A stretch of DNA of 64,000 nucleotides from Bacteroides sp. 51 (lineage in GTDB: Bacteria > Bacteroidota > Bacteroidia > Bacteroidales > Bacteroidaceae): the NCBI RefSeq assembly GCF_010500965.1, contig NZ_QVMI01000013.1:1-64000 (forward strand). The letters run 5' to 3'. Every line of letters starts with the position of its first letter. Within the stretch, counting starts at the first letter, position 1. A program made the translations under genes and the position numbers. Below are positions 20,520 through 29,442 of this stretch, piece after piece. The notes under the pieces were generated by a model, which was not told where the DNA came from, ran no database searches, and saw only the letters and a program-made list of their open reading frames with translations.

Positions 20520-21539
20520 TTAATGAAGAATTTTAAACACAAGTTCACGTAAAATTTCACCATCGGTTAACGATGAGTTATCAACTCCTTTAGATTTTGC
20601 ATCTGCATATCTGATCTCTCCAATAATCTGCATCGTCTTCACCCCATTGTATTTATACATAGCAGCAACATAATCCCTGGCCTGCCATGTATTCCTTAAT
20701 CCCAGCATATTCGCTATTCCCTGTTCATTCTTTTCCGGTGCATAATATGCCAGCATCAGATTTGAGAAAAAACTAAATAATAATGAAAGTGTCATTTGAA
20801 TTGGATTCGTTTTAGGATTTTCCTCAAAGTATTTTATTATTTGATTTGCTTTTAGAATATCTTTTGCAATAAGTGCACTTCGCAATTCAAAGTTATTATA
20901 GTCTTTACTTATCCCAATGTTTTTTTCAATCTGATCGGGAGTTATGCGGGTTTGACTTTTAGGCAGGGTGATTATTAATTTATCCAGTTCCCCAGTTAGG
21001 CGGCTAAGATCTGAACCAACAAAATCGGCAAGCATAGCAACTGCCTTAGGCTCAATATCAACACTTCTTTGTTTTAAATACAAAGATATAAAAGAAGGCA
21101 GTTGTGCATCTTTTATTTTTTTTGATTCAAATAATATACCACATTTTTCAATCTCGACCGCTAGCTTTTTCCTCCGGTCAAGCGTTCCATGTTTATGGCA
21201 TATTACCAGAATTGTTGATTCCAAAGGTTTTTGGAGATAAAAAGCCAATTCTTCCATGTTTCGTATGGACTGAGCTTCCTTCACTACAACTACCTGGCGT
21301 TCAGACATCATCGGATATCGTTTTGCCGCATTAATTACGGTACCTATATCCGTATCCATTCCATATACGACAGTGAGATTGAACTCTTTTTCAGTCTCTG
21401 TCAGTATATTATCGGTGATATAATCTGAGATCTGATCTATGAAATACGGCTCTTCGCCCATTAAATAATATACAGGACGGAATTTTCCGGATTTTAATTC
21501 CTTCAGGATTTCGTCGCTAGTCCATTCTTGTTTCGCCAT
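20520..21539 (-). CDS. holA: DNA polymerase III subunit delta
   Basis: 339 residues, typical for HolA. The delta subunit is the wrench of the clamp loader that opens the beta sliding clamp. The sequence shows the family's opening PVYYLMGEEPYFIDQ near residue 25, the degenerate AAA+ fold without a Walker A motif, and the C-terminal collar region. The beta-interacting segment near residue 75-90 (YPMMSERQVVVVKEAQ) is present. It follows the AMP nucleosidase gene by 15 bases on the same strand, so both are probably one transcript ending at 20471. Confidence 0.92.
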   Translation of the reverse strand: MAKQEWTSDEILKELKSGKFRPVYYLMGEEPYFIDQISDYITDNILTETEKEFNLTVVYGMDTDIGTVINAAKRYPMMSERQVVVVKEAQSIRNMEELAFYLQKPLESTILVICHKHGTLDRRKKLAVEIEKCGILFESKKIKDAQLPSFISLYLKQRSVDIEPKAVAMLADFVGSDLSRLTGELDKLIITLPKSQTRITPDQIEKNIGISKDYNNFELRSALIAKDILKANQIIKYFEENPKTNPIQMTLSLLFSFFSNLMLAYYAPEKNEQGIANMLGLRNTWQARDYVAAMYKYNGVKTMQIIGEIRYADAKSKGVDNSSLTDGEILRELVFKILH

Positions 21540-21554
21540 AAAATAAGGAAGTGT

Positions 21555-22331
21555 TTACCAATCGAATTTTAAGTGTTTCACGGTTTTCTTTTCATCAATG
21601 ATCATACGCAGCGAAGCTATACCAATCTTAACGTGCTCTTTCACAAATGTTTCCGTAACATGACTATCACTTTTATCTGTCTTTACTCCTTCCGGAATCA
21701 TGGGTTGATCGGATACAAGAAGCAGTGCACCGGTTGGAATATGATTGGCAAAACCAACACTGAAGAGTGTTGCAGTTTCCATATCGACTGCCATTGCACG
21801 GGTACTACTCAAATATTCTTTAAAGCGTTCATCATGTTCCCATATCCGGCGGTTTGTAGTGTATACCGTACCTGTCCAGTAGTCTCTTCCGTAGTCACGA
21901 ATGGCTGATGAAACAGCACGTTGCAACATAAATGCAGGTAAAGAAGGTACTTCAGGTGGAAAATAATCATTTGAAGTTCCTTCACCACGGATAGCAGCAA
22001 TTGGCAAAATCAGATCTCCTAACTTATTTTTTTTATCAATCCCACCACATTTTCCCAGAAACAAACAGGCTACAGGATGAATAGCACTTAACAAATCCAT
22101 AATGATAGCCGCATTCGGACTACCCATACCAAAATTTATAATCGTAATATTATTGGCCGTTGCAGATATCATATTGGCATCCTTTCCCAGAATTGGTACA
22201 TCAAATTCTTCAGCAAATATTTCGACATATTTACCAAAATTAGTCAACAAGATATATTCTCCAAAATCTTCCAGGGGGCGTTTTGTGTAGCGAGGAAGCC
22301 AATTTGCTACAATTTCTTGCTTTGTTTTCAT
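21555..22331 (-). CDS. amn: AMP nucleosidase, short form
   Basis: 258 residues. The phosphorylase/nucleosidase fold is shown by FGMGSPNAAIIMDLL, LFLGKCGGID and AVDMETATLFSVG; the last holds the glutamate that contacts ribose. The family splits AMP to adenine and ribose 5-phosphate. The E. coli enzyme is nearly twice as long because of an N-terminal regulatory domain; that domain is absent here, as in Bacteroidota homologues. A purine nucleoside phosphorylase-like role cannot be excluded. The start is divergent from the HsdR_N-like gene, with 65 bases between. Confidence 0.85.
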   Translation of the reverse strand: MKTKQEIVANWLPRYTKRPLEDFGEYILLTNFGKYVEIFAEEFDVPILGKDANMISATANNITIINFGMGSPNAAIIMDLLSAIHPVACLFLGKCGGIDKKNKLGDLILPIAAIRGEGTSNDYFPPEVPSLPAFMLQRAVSSAIRDYGRDYWTGTVYTTNRRIWEHDERFKEYLSSTRAMAVDMETATLFSVGFANHIPTGALLLVSDQPMIPEGVKTDKSDSHVTETFVKEHVKIGIASLRMIIDEKKTVKHLKFDW

Positions 22332-22396
22332 AATTATACGCTAAATTTGTGTCCCTTGAAGTACAGGAACTATTATTTAACTTACAAAAATAACAA

Positions 22397-22849
22397 ATGT
22401 TATCGTTAAACCTACCAGCATTTGAAACTAAAATAACTACGCGGGAAGGAAAAAATGTCATTTTCGATGTTATTCGCAAACGTTATGTTGCATTAACACC
22501 AGAAGAATGGGTACGGCAGCATTTCGTGAATTTTCTGGTTACCTATAAAGGATTCCCACAAGCGCTAATGGCCAATGAAGTCAACCTGAATTTGAATGGA
22601 ACTAAAAAACGTTGTGATACAGTATTATATAGACGGGATTTATCGGCAAGAATGATCATTGAATATAAAGCTCCGCATATTGAGATTACGCAACAAGTCT
22701 TTGACCAGATCACACGTTACAATATGGTATTAAAAGTTGATTATCTGATAGTTAGCAATGGACTACAGCACTATTGTTGTTTGATTGATTATACCAATCA
22801 GAGTTATACATTTCTAAAAGACATTCCGGATTACTTGTCTTTACTGTAA
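22397..22849 (+). CDS. HsdR N-terminal (PD-(D/E)xK) domain protein
   Basis: 150 residues. It matches the stand-alone HsdR_N_2 type domain: RKRYVALTPEEWVRQHFV, then KRCDTVLY with an Asp and MIIEYKAP with Glu-x-Lys, which together form a PD-(D/E)xK nuclease core. There are no helicase or methylase neighbours, so it is not part of a restriction system here. It sits among housekeeping genes and is likely a conserved core protein of unknown role. The active-site residues appear intact. Confidence 0.82.
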   Translation: MLSLNLPAFETKITTREGKNVIFDVIRKRYVALTPEEWVRQHFVNFLVTYKGFPQALMANEVNLNLNGTKKRCDTVLYRRDLSARMIIEYKAPHIEITQQVFDQITRYNMVLKVDYLIVSNGLQHYCCLIDYTNQSYTFLKDIPDYLSLL

Positions 22850-22867
22850 TATAAAATTCACAAAAAG

Positions 22868-22914
22868 AAAAGTCACACAAAACCTCTGTACTCTAAAGGT
22901 AATGTGTGACTTTT
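22868..22914. terminator. Bidirectional terminator
   Basis: AAAAGTCACACA at 22868-22879 pairs perfectly with TGTGTGACTTTT at 22903-22914. It lies between convergent genes. A second small hairpin, TCCGGAAT-CTT-ATTCCGGA, follows at 22922-22940. Confidence 0.8.
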
Positions 22915-22940
22915 ATAATTTTCCGGAATCTTATTCCGGA

Positions 22941-23759
22941 TTATTTCTTTTCTTTCTTTCCTTTTGTTTTTGTTTCCGGCTCGACTTTTGGTTCCAGATT
23001 TATACCTGCCAATTCCGGGTCAATCATGATACGACCGCAATATTCGCATACGATAATCTTTTTACGTGAACGAATATCCAATTGTCTCTGAGGTGGTATT
23101 TTGTTAAAACATCCACCACATGCATCACGTTGTACATATACAATTCCCAAACCGTTTCTTGAATTTTTTCTGATTCTCTTGAATGACTGCAATAAACGTG
23201 GTTCAATAGTAGTTTCCAAGTTTTTTGCTTTTTCTCTCAGTTTTTCTTCTTCCTGTCTGGTTTCAGCAGTGATTTCATCAAGTTCGCTTCTCTTTTGCTC
23301 CAGGTCTTTTTGTCTTTCTTCGAGAGCAGTCGTACTTGAAAGAATTTCCTCTGATTTTATTTTTTCTTCAGCAGTAAATTCTTTGATTCTTTTTTCACAA
23401 AGTTCAACCTCTAATGTTTGAAATTCAATTTCTTTACTTAAGAAATCATACTCACGATTATTACGAACATTTTCCTGTTGAGACTGATATTTTTCAATTG
23501 CAGCTTTTGCTGTTTCTATCTCGATTTTCTTTGAGGCAATAGCAGACTTCAACTCTTCAACGTCTGTTTTGATCTTATCAATACGTGTACTCAAGCCTGC
23601 AACTTCATCTTCCAAATCTTGTACTTCAAGTGGCAACTCCCCCCTTAATGTCTTAATTTTATCAATATCAGACAACATGGTTTGTAATTGGAATAAAGCT
23701 TTCAGCTTTTGTTCGACCGTCAATTCTTTCGGTTCAATGTTTTTTGGTTCTTTAGCCAT
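22941..23759 (-). CDS. Coiled-coil zinc-ribbon protein
   Basis: 272 residues. Residues about 15-195 are a long coiled coil rich in Glu, Lys and Leu. A C4 zinc ribbon follows (CGGCFNKIPP, then CEYCGRIM about 20 residues later). The tail is Lys/Glu-rich (TKGKKEKK). This is the conserved 'C4-type zinc ribbon domain' family found next to Nif3-family genes; a nucleic-acid-binding role is often proposed but not proven. It begins 5 bases after the Nif3 gene ends, so they form an operon. Confidence 0.85.
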   Translation of the reverse strand: MAKEPKNIEPKELTVEQKLKALFQLQTMLSDIDKIKTLRGELPLEVQDLEDEVAGLSTRIDKIKTDVEELKSAIASKKIEIETAKAAIEKYQSQQENVRNNREYDFLSKEIEFQTLEVELCEKRIKEFTAEEKIKSEEILSSTTALEERQKDLEQKRSELDEITAETRQEEEKLREKAKNLETTIEPRLLQSFKRIRKNSRNGLGIVYVQRDACGGCFNKIPPQRQLDIRSRKKIIVCEYCGRIMIDPELAGINLEPKVEPETKTKGKKEKK

Positions 23760-23764
23760 TTTTC

Positions 23765-24859
23765 TTATAAATATTTAATAGGATTCGTATTCACTTTACT
23801 AATATATACATCTATATTGGGGAATTGTTTCTCAATGATAGAGTAAAATATTTCTTTTGTGTATTGTTCACTTTCGTAATGTCCGATCTCAGCAATTAAT
23901 ATACCGGATTCATGTCCAAAGTATTCATGATATTTCATTTCCCCTGTGATAAATACATCTGCATCTGCTGCTATGGCGTTGGGTAAAAGGAATGCCCCTG
24001 ACCCACCACAAAGTGCGACTTTTTGTATCAACCGCCCGGATAATTTATTATGTTTCAGACAACCGACTTCAAATGTCTTCTTTATGCGTTTCAGGAAGTC
24101 GAGTTCGGTTTCTGCTACCTCCAACTCTCCTACTATCCCGGAACCTGCTTGTGCCCAACTGTTTTTAAGCGGGTAAATATCAAAAGCAGGTTCTTCATAT
24201 GGATGAGCATTCATCAACGCTTTTACTGCTGCAGATTTTTTAAAGGAGGGTAGAATAGTTTCTATCCGCAGTTCAGTTTCCTGGTGCAGCTCTCCCACTT
24301 TTCCACAATACGGATTGGTACCTTCGCCAGCTCTGAATGTTCCCTCGCCTTTTACAGAATAACTACATGAATCATAGTTACCTATATGTCCGCACCCTGC
24401 ATTAAACAATGCTTCCCGTACAACTTCGACATGCGATTCTGGAACAAACGTAACAAGTTTCAACAACATATCTTCTTTTTCCGAGAGAAAACGAAGATTT
24501 TTCAGACCGATCTTTTCCGCAATTTTATAGTTCACCCCTCCTTGTGCATTGTCAAGATTGGTATGAGCAGAATAAATCACCATATCATTCTTTATGGCTT
24601 TCATGATACATCTCTCGACATAATCTTTACCTGTGAATGATTTATATCCTTTAAAAATAAGCGGGTGATGCGATATAATGAGGTTACATCCTAACGCGAT
24701 AGCTTCATCTACAACAGCTTCAGTTACGTCAAGACACAACAAAGCCCCTGTTGTTTCCGCATCTGTCAGTCCGATTTGCAGGCCGGCATTATCAAATCCG
24801 TCTTGCAATGGCAGAGGCGCGAACCGTTCAAGGGCGCTTACTATTTCCTTAATTTTCAT
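23765..24859 (-). CDS. Nif3-like dinuclear metal-centre hexameric protein
   Basis: 364 residues from MKIKEIVSALERF; an in-frame ATG eight codons earlier is less likely because family members start at this motif. Metal ligands are visible as SHHPLIFKG near residue 65 and EIGHYESE near residue 330. The central insert (about 130-240) resembles the PII-like domain of the YqfO type. Proteins of this family are described as GTP cyclohydrolase I type 2 homologues or NIF3, but the true activity is unclear. It sits between the small unknown protein and the zinc-ribbon gene. Confidence 0.9.
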   Translation of the reverse strand: MKIKEIVSALERFAPLPLQDGFDNAGLQIGLTDAETTGALLCLDVTEAVVDEAIALGCNLIISHHPLIFKGYKSFTGKDYVERCIMKAIKNDMVIYSAHTNLDNAQGGVNYKIAEKIGLKNLRFLSEKEDMLLKLVTFVPESHVEVVREALFNAGCGHIGNYDSCSYSVKGEGTFRAGEGTNPYCGKVGELHQETELRIETILPSFKKSAAVKALMNAHPYEEPAFDIYPLKNSWAQAGSGIVGELEVAETELDFLKRIKKTFEVGCLKHNKLSGRLIQKVALCGGSGAFLLPNAIAADADVFITGEMKYHEYFGHESGILIAEIGHYESEQYTKEIFYSIIEKQFPNIDVYISKVNTNPIKYL

Positions 24860-24916
24860 TATGGATAGAAAATTTGGATGCAAATATACTCAAAAAAGAG
24901 GATATCCGGTAATATT

Positions 24917-25198
24917 TCACTCTCTTTTTGGCTTATTTACTTTATTTACAGTGTTCTTCATCGCATATTTCTCATCTACAACCTGGTTTGTCGGGAAGAA
25001 TGTCAGTGTCATTCTCCACCCATTTTCCTGATATGTAAATTTTCGGCTCTTTACTCCCTGATGGATTCTCTCTAACTTTTCAAAGATAAAAGTTTCAAGT
25101 CCTGTAGGAAATGTATTGGCTTCTTTAGTGAATTCAACAGTTACAAAGAATCCTGGCAAAGGAAGGTTTCCAACTCTATTTAAGACTGCATCAATCAT
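24917..25198 (-). CDS. Small protein of unknown function in the fetAB-like operon
   Basis: 93 residues; I do not recognise a family. It has no signal peptide or membrane segment. It is a mixed alpha/beta sequence with a hydrophobic centre (PLPGFFVTVEFT) and a lysine-rich end. Its ATG overlaps the stop of the FetB-like permease gene by four bases (ATGA), a classic coupling, and the next gene follows in 57 bases. This arrangement supports a real gene. It may be a partner of the transporter or of the Nif3 protein. Confidence 0.65.
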   Translation of the reverse strand: MIDAVLNRVGNLPLPGFFVTVEFTKEANTFPTGLETFIFEKLERIHQGVKSRKFTYQENGWRMTLTFFPTNQVVDEKYAMKNTVNKVNKPKRE

Positions 25199-25995
25199 TT
25201 TCTTTCTTTTTTCTCCTTTGTAATATGTAATAGTTTGCCATAAGGATCGAAAGATTTACGCGAAGCTATCGAAATGGTAATCATTAGCGACAACATTGAA
25301 GCTGTAAAGGTGATGACAATAATCATCATTTGATACTTAATAGCTACGTGGGGACTACTTCCTCCTAATATTTGTCCAATCATAGTCCCAGGTAAAGCAA
25401 CCAGTCCCATAACTGCAATATTTGCAATTAACGGACTAAATGCTTTTATAATTGCCTGGCGGATAAATGGTGCCTGAGCTTCCTGCCGGGTTGCCCCATT
25501 TCCTAACAGATAGTAATAAAGTTGTTGTTCGCGCTGCAATCCACTATAAAATGTATTTAAGGCTATGACATTTGAGGAAAGCATATTTCCCATCAGGATT
25601 CCGAAAATAGGAATGAAGTATTGGGCGCTAAAAGGGTTTTCCAGTTGTAATACTGCAACAAGAAAATACATGCCAATCAGAACAACAGAGACTAAAAATC
25701 CAACAGATATTGGAATAAATAATATTTTACTTTTAATCTGTGTACGCGATAGAGAAGTTTGTGAAGCAACCATGATCATAATGATTACCCAAAGGAAGTT
25801 CACAAACGGATTATCCCATAAAAACAGGTATCTTAAATATATACCAATAAAGAAGAGTTGTATAATCATTCGAAAGATTCCGATTACAGTAGCCTTCACT
25901 AATCCGGTCTTAAATTTCCACAAATAATAAACCGGAAGAATGAGCAATAGTAATCCGATTAATAAACTTGAGTATGAAATATCTATAGTTCCCAT
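25195..25995 (-). CDS. fetB: FetB-like ABC transporter permease
   Basis: 266 residues with about seven predicted membrane segments. It belongs to the UPF0014/FetB family: GTIDISYSSLLIGLLLLILP at the start, the conserved QLFFIGIYLRYLF, and GATRQEAQAPFIRQAIIKAF near residue 170 followed by ALPGTMIGQILGGSSP. In E. coli FetAB was linked to iron export and resistance to oxidative stress; the substrate here is only inferred. The ATPase gene ends 11 bases upstream. Confidence 0.85.
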   Translation of the reverse strand: MGTIDISYSSLLIGLLLLILPVYYLWKFKTGLVKATVIGIFRMIIQLFFIGIYLRYLFLWDNPFVNFLWVIIMIMVASQTSLSRTQIKSKILFIPISVGFLVSVVLIGMYFLVAVLQLENPFSAQYFIPIFGILMGNMLSSNVIALNTFYSGLQREQQLYYYLLGNGATRQEAQAPFIRQAIIKAFSPLIANIAVMGLVALPGTMIGQILGGSSPHVAIKYQMMIIVITFTASMLSLMITISIASRKSFDPYGKLLHITKEKKERK

Positions 25996-26006
25996 TGTGT
26001 TTGATT

Positions 26007-26627
26007 TTATAATTTAATCCGGTGATCGCAGCCTGATGCAAAGTTCTCATCATGAGAAACGGAGAGAATAGCAGTTCCTTTTTCAGTACAACGTCGAAAA
26101 AAAGCTAATACTTTATCCATTGAATCTCCGTCAAGTGCGGATGTTGGTTCGTCTATAATAATCAGCGGTTTATCCAGTAAAACGGCTACGGCCAACATTA
26201 CACGTTGTCTTTGTCCACCCGATATTTCAACCACACGTTTATGATAAATATCTTCTTCCAGTCCAAGCTCATGAAAGCAGGAAAACAGTTTTTCTTTAGA
26301 AAAGTTCTTTTTCCGGTTTATTTTGAGTTCAAAAGGAAGGTGTACCATTTCACTTACCCATTCGGATGGAAGAGCCAGTTCCTGAGGTACCCATGCTATA
26401 TGATAACGTATGGAATCTATTGTATGCTTATTTAACAAAATATTATTGACCGTAATACTGCCTTCACGTAGTGGAACAAACCCCATGATTGCATTCAGGA
26501 GTGAGGTTTTTCCACGACCGGACTGACCCGAAATGCAGGACATCTCTCCCCTCTTCAAGTGCATATTAAAGTTAGAAAACAAGACATCTTCACCGAAAGC
26601 GACACAAGCATTATTTATCTGAAGCAT
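26007..26627 (-). CDS. fetA: ABC transporter ATP-binding protein (FetA-like)
   Basis: 206 residues from MLQINNACVAFGED. The longer in-frame extension back to 26780 has no homology character and would cover the promoter region of the divergent gene, so this start is preferred. Walker A is GQSGRGKTS, the signature is EISGGQRQRV and Walker B is LIIIDEPTSALD, followed by a switch histidine in SVSHDE. All catalytic elements are intact. It is the first gene of a five-gene apparent operon reading to 22941. Confidence 0.88.
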   Translation of the reverse strand: MLQINNACVAFGEDVLFSNFNMHLKRGEMSCISGQSGRGKTSLLNAIMGFVPLREGSITVNNILLNKHTIDSIRYHIAWVPQELALPSEWVSEMVHLPFELKINRKKNFSKEKLFSCFHELGLEEDIYHKRVVEISGGQRQRVMLAVAVLLDKPLIIIDEPTSALDGDSMDKVLAFFRRCTEKGTAILSVSHDENFASGCDHRIKL

Positions 26628-26662
26628 ATTTACAGAAGGTTTCAAACAAGTATAATAAAAGA

Positions 26663-26670
26663 CAAAGATA
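26663..26670 (-). promoter_or_regulatory. Possible promoter -7 box of the fetA-like operon
   Basis: The minus strand reads TATCTTTG, 36 bases before the preferred start. A TTTG lies upstream, but the 25-base spacing is longer than consensus. Confidence 0.45.
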
Positions 26671-26787
26671 AGCTTATTACTATTTTGAACCGCGACAAAA
26701 TCACTATATTTAACGAATATAGGATGCATCTTGGGCAAGTATTCGCTGAAACCTTTCGTTTCGCTTTCCTTGCCGCTCAACTTTCAC

Positions 26788-26795
26788 TATATTTG
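26788..26795 (+). promoter_or_regulatory. Probable promoter -7 box of the DUF2148-agmatine operon
   Basis: TATATTTG, 33 bases before the ATG at 26828. A -33 element is weak. Confidence 0.5.
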
Positions 26796-26827
26796 CCCCC
26801 GGTTACTAATAACAAATCTGACTATTT

Positions 26828-27370
26828 ATGATTATAAATGAACGCAACTGCCGTCATGAGCATGTCATCAATATAGCTAAACAGATGATGACAGCGGCAC
26901 GTACTGCACCCAAAGGAAAAGGTATAGATATCATTGAAACGGCCATTGTTACAGGTGAGGATATAAAAATTTTGTCCGACAAAATGATTGCAATGGTAGA
27001 AGAACATGGCATGAAATTCTTCCTGAGAGATGCGGATAATATTTTAAGTGCCGAGTGTTTGATTTTAATTGGTACATACGAAAAGGCACAGGGATTAAAC
27101 TGTGGGCATTGCGGTTTCCCAACATGCGTTTCGCGCACACCGGGAATACCTTGTTCACTGAATTCGATTGATCTGGGAATCGCTATTGGCTCTGCATGTG
27201 CCACAGCATCTGACTTACGAGTTGACACACGTGTTATGTTTTCTGCCGGACTCGCCGCCCAACGATTGGATTGGCTGAATGGCTGCAAAATGGTTATGAC
27301 CATTCCTATCAGTGCATCATCAAAGAATCCGTTCTTTGATCGTAAACCTAAAACTGAAGAGAAAAAATAA
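26828..27370 (+). CDS. DUF2148 ferredoxin-like domain protein
   Basis: 180 residues. Cysteines cluster as CGHCGFPTC near residue 97-105, with further Cys in GIPCSLN and GSACATA, consistent with an iron-sulphur site. The N-terminus MIINERNCRHEHV and the AARTAPKGKG motif are typical of this family. Its biochemical role is unknown. The stop codon shares one base with the ATG of the agmatine deiminase gene (TAATG), so translation is coupled, although no metabolic link is established. Confidence 0.85.
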   Translation: MIINERNCRHEHVINIAKQMMTAARTAPKGKGIDIIETAIVTGEDIKILSDKMIAMVEEHGMKFFLRDADNILSAECLILIGTYEKAQGLNCGHCGFPTCVSRTPGIPCSLNSIDLGIAIGSACATASDLRVDTRVMFSAGLAAQRLDWLNGCKMVMTIPISASSKNPFFDRKPKTEEKK

Positions 27371-28410
27371 TGGAAATTATCGCCGAACAGACTTCATTTC
27401 TACCTGCCGAATGGCATCCACAAAGTGGCGTACAGCTCACCTGGCCGCATGCCGGTACAGACTGGGCATACATATTGCCCGATGTCGAAGCTTGCTTTTT
27501 ACAGATTGCCCGGGAGATTGCAGCAAGAGAATTGTTACTTATTGTAACTCCAGAACCGGAAGAAGTCAGTAAATTCATCACTGCCGAAGTCAATATGAAA
27601 AATGTACGGTTTCTGGAATGTGAAACGAATGATACCTGGGCACGTGATCATGGTGCCATTACCCGTATAGATGAGGACTCGCTTACCCTACTCGATTTTA
27701 TGTTCAACGGCTGGGGATTAAAGTTTACCGCTGATAAAGATAATTTAATTACCCGCCAAGCCGTGGAAGCACATGTTTTAAACGGGCGATACGAGAACCA
27801 ATTAGGCTTCGTACTGGAAGGCGGCTCTTTCGAAAGTGATGGAATGGGTACGCTACTAACTACTTCAGAGTGTTTACTGTCTCCCAACCGCAATGGTGCA
27901 ATGAACAAGGCGGAAATAGAAGAGTTTCTGAAAGCGACTTTCCATTTGCAGCAAGTACTCTGGCTCGATCATGGCTATTTGGCGGGCGATGACACCGATA
28001 GCCACATTGATACATTGGCACGTTTTTGTTCTCCGGACACGATTGCTTACGTAAAATGCGATGACAAAAAAGACGAACATTACGAAGCATTAAAGAAGAT
28101 GGAAGAACAGTTGCAATCTTTCCGTACACTATCTGGCGAGCCTTATCGGTTATTGGCATTGCCTATGGCTGACAAGATTGTAGTAGATGGCGAAAGGCTT
28201 CCTGCAACATATGCTAACTTCCTGATTATTAATGGTGCTATCTTGTATCCTACGTATAATCAGCCGGTGAACGACCAGAAAGCAAAAGATATTCTTCAAG
28301 AAGCTTTTCCTGATGATGAAATCATCGGAATTGATTGCCAATCGTTAATCAGACAACATGGTTCGCTGCATTGTGTAACCATGCAATATCCGCGAGATGT
28401 AATTAAATAG
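27370..28410 (+). CDS. aguA: Agmatine deiminase
   Basis: 346 residues. It hydrolyses agmatine to N-carbamoylputrescine and ammonia. The guanidino-modifying fold shows NDTWARDHGAI near residue 85, EGGSFESDG near 155, the catalytic His-containing DTDSHIDTLARF near 215, and the nucleophile Cys335 in GSLHCVTMQ. All are intact. The amidase for the next step follows 70 bases downstream. Arginine decarboxylase, the agmatine source, is not in the window. Confidence 0.94.
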   Translation: MEIIAEQTSFLPAEWHPQSGVQLTWPHAGTDWAYILPDVEACFLQIAREIAARELLLIVTPEPEEVSKFITAEVNMKNVRFLECETNDTWARDHGAITRIDEDSLTLLDFMFNGWGLKFTADKDNLITRQAVEAHVLNGRYENQLGFVLEGGSFESDGMGTLLTTSECLLSPNRNGAMNKAEIEEFLKATFHLQQVLWLDHGYLAGDDTDSHIDTLARFCSPDTIAYVKCDDKKDEHYEALKKMEEQLQSFRTLSGEPYRLLALPMADKIVVDGERLPATYANFLIINGAILYPTYNQPVNDQKAKDILQEAFPDDEIIGIDCQSLIRQHGSLHCVTMQYPRDVIK

Positions 28411-28429
28411 TGAACACCCAAACAAGGTT

Positions 28430-28454
28430 GGGCAGTTTACAAATCGCCCCTACA
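28430..28454. repeat. Degenerate palindromic element of the CGCCCCTACA family
   Basis: GGGCAGTTTAC-AAAT-CGCCCCTACA is an imperfect inverted repeat. The outer part and the trailing CCCCTACA match the pair of elements at 51445-51532. It lies between aguA and aguB. Confidence 0.5.
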
Positions 28455-28480
28455 CCCAATAGTAAAAAAGAGAAAAGAGT

Positions 28481-29365
28481 ATGAAAAAAATAAAAGTCGG
28501 CCTGATACAACAGGCAAATGGTGACGATATCCGTGATAATCTGAAAGCATTAGCTAAGAATATTGAGGTATGTGCCGAAAAAGGGGCTCAACTGATTGTA
28601 CTTCAGGAGTTGCATAACACCCGTTATTTCTGCCAAACGGAAAACACAAACCTATTTGATCTGGCAGAGGCTATCCCCGGTCCTTCCACTTCGTTTTATT
28701 CGGAACTTGCAGCCAAATATAATATCGTACTGGTTACTTCTCTTTTTGAGAAACGTGCTCCGGGACTTTACCACAATACAGCCGTGGTGTTTGATACAGA
28801 CGGAAGTGTGGCTGGTAAATACCGCAAGATGCATATTCCTGACGATCCGGCTTATTATGAAAAATTTTACTTCACCCCGGGCGACATTGGCTTCGAACCG
28901 ATTCAAACTTCCATCGGCAAATTAGGAGTGTTGGTATGCTGGGATCAATGGTATCCGGAAGCTGCCCGGCTCATGGCTCTCAAAGGAGCTGAAATGCTGA
29001 TTTACCCTACCGCTATTGGCTGGGAAAGCTCGGACACGGAGGATGAAAAATCGCGTCAACTTAATGCCTGGATTATTTCTCAACGCGCTCATGCTGTTGC
29101 CAATGGACTTCCGGTAATATCAGTGAACCGCATAGGCCATGAACCCGATCCATCGGGGCAGACTAACGGTATACAGTTTTGGGGAAATAGCTTCGTAGCC
29201 GGTCCACAAGGTGAATTCTTGGCACAGGCGGGGAATGAAATGGCAGAGAATATGATAGTCGAAGTCGATTTGGAGCGCTCCGAAAACGTACGCCGTTGGT
29301 GGCCATTCTTAAGAGACAGACGTATCGACGAATACGGAGACATCACCAAACGCTTTATAGACTAA
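28481..29365 (+). CDS. aguB: N-carbamoylputrescine amidase
   Basis: 294 residues of the carbon-nitrogen hydrolase family. The catalytic triad is Glu43 (LQELHNTRYFC), Lys116 (YRKMHIPDDP) and Cys153 (VLVCWDQWYPE). The specific context DDPAYYEKFYFTPGD is typical for AguB. It releases putrescine, CO2 and ammonia from N-carbamoylputrescine. Together with aguA it gives a complete agmatine to putrescine route in the cytoplasm. Confidence 0.94.
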   Translation: MKKIKVGLIQQANGDDIRDNLKALAKNIEVCAEKGAQLIVLQELHNTRYFCQTENTNLFDLAEAIPGPSTSFYSELAAKYNIVLVTSLFEKRAPGLYHNTAVVFDTDGSVAGKYRKMHIPDDPAYYEKFYFTPGDIGFEPIQTSIGKLGVLVCWDQWYPEAARLMALKGAEMLIYPTAIGWESSDTEDEKSRQLNAWIISQRAHAVANGLPVISVNRIGHEPDPSGQTNGIQFWGNSFVAGPQGEFLAQAGNEMAENMIVEVDLERSENVRRWWPFLRDRRIDEYGDITKRFID

Positions 29366-29442
29366 CACAGAGGTTATATAAAAGAGCTATTATACACTTC
29401 TTTCACCACAACTTACCTATTCTTAGATAAGATTTAGGTCAA

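Noticed and set aside
22397-22849. Part of a restriction-modification or defence system
   Set aside because: Only the HsdR_N-like domain is present, with housekeeping genes on both sides and no methylase, specificity or helicase gene.
26628-26780. N-terminal extension of the ABC ATPase
   Set aside because: It lacks homology character and would cover the promoter space of the divergent gene; the start at 26627 begins at the conserved ABC N-terminus.
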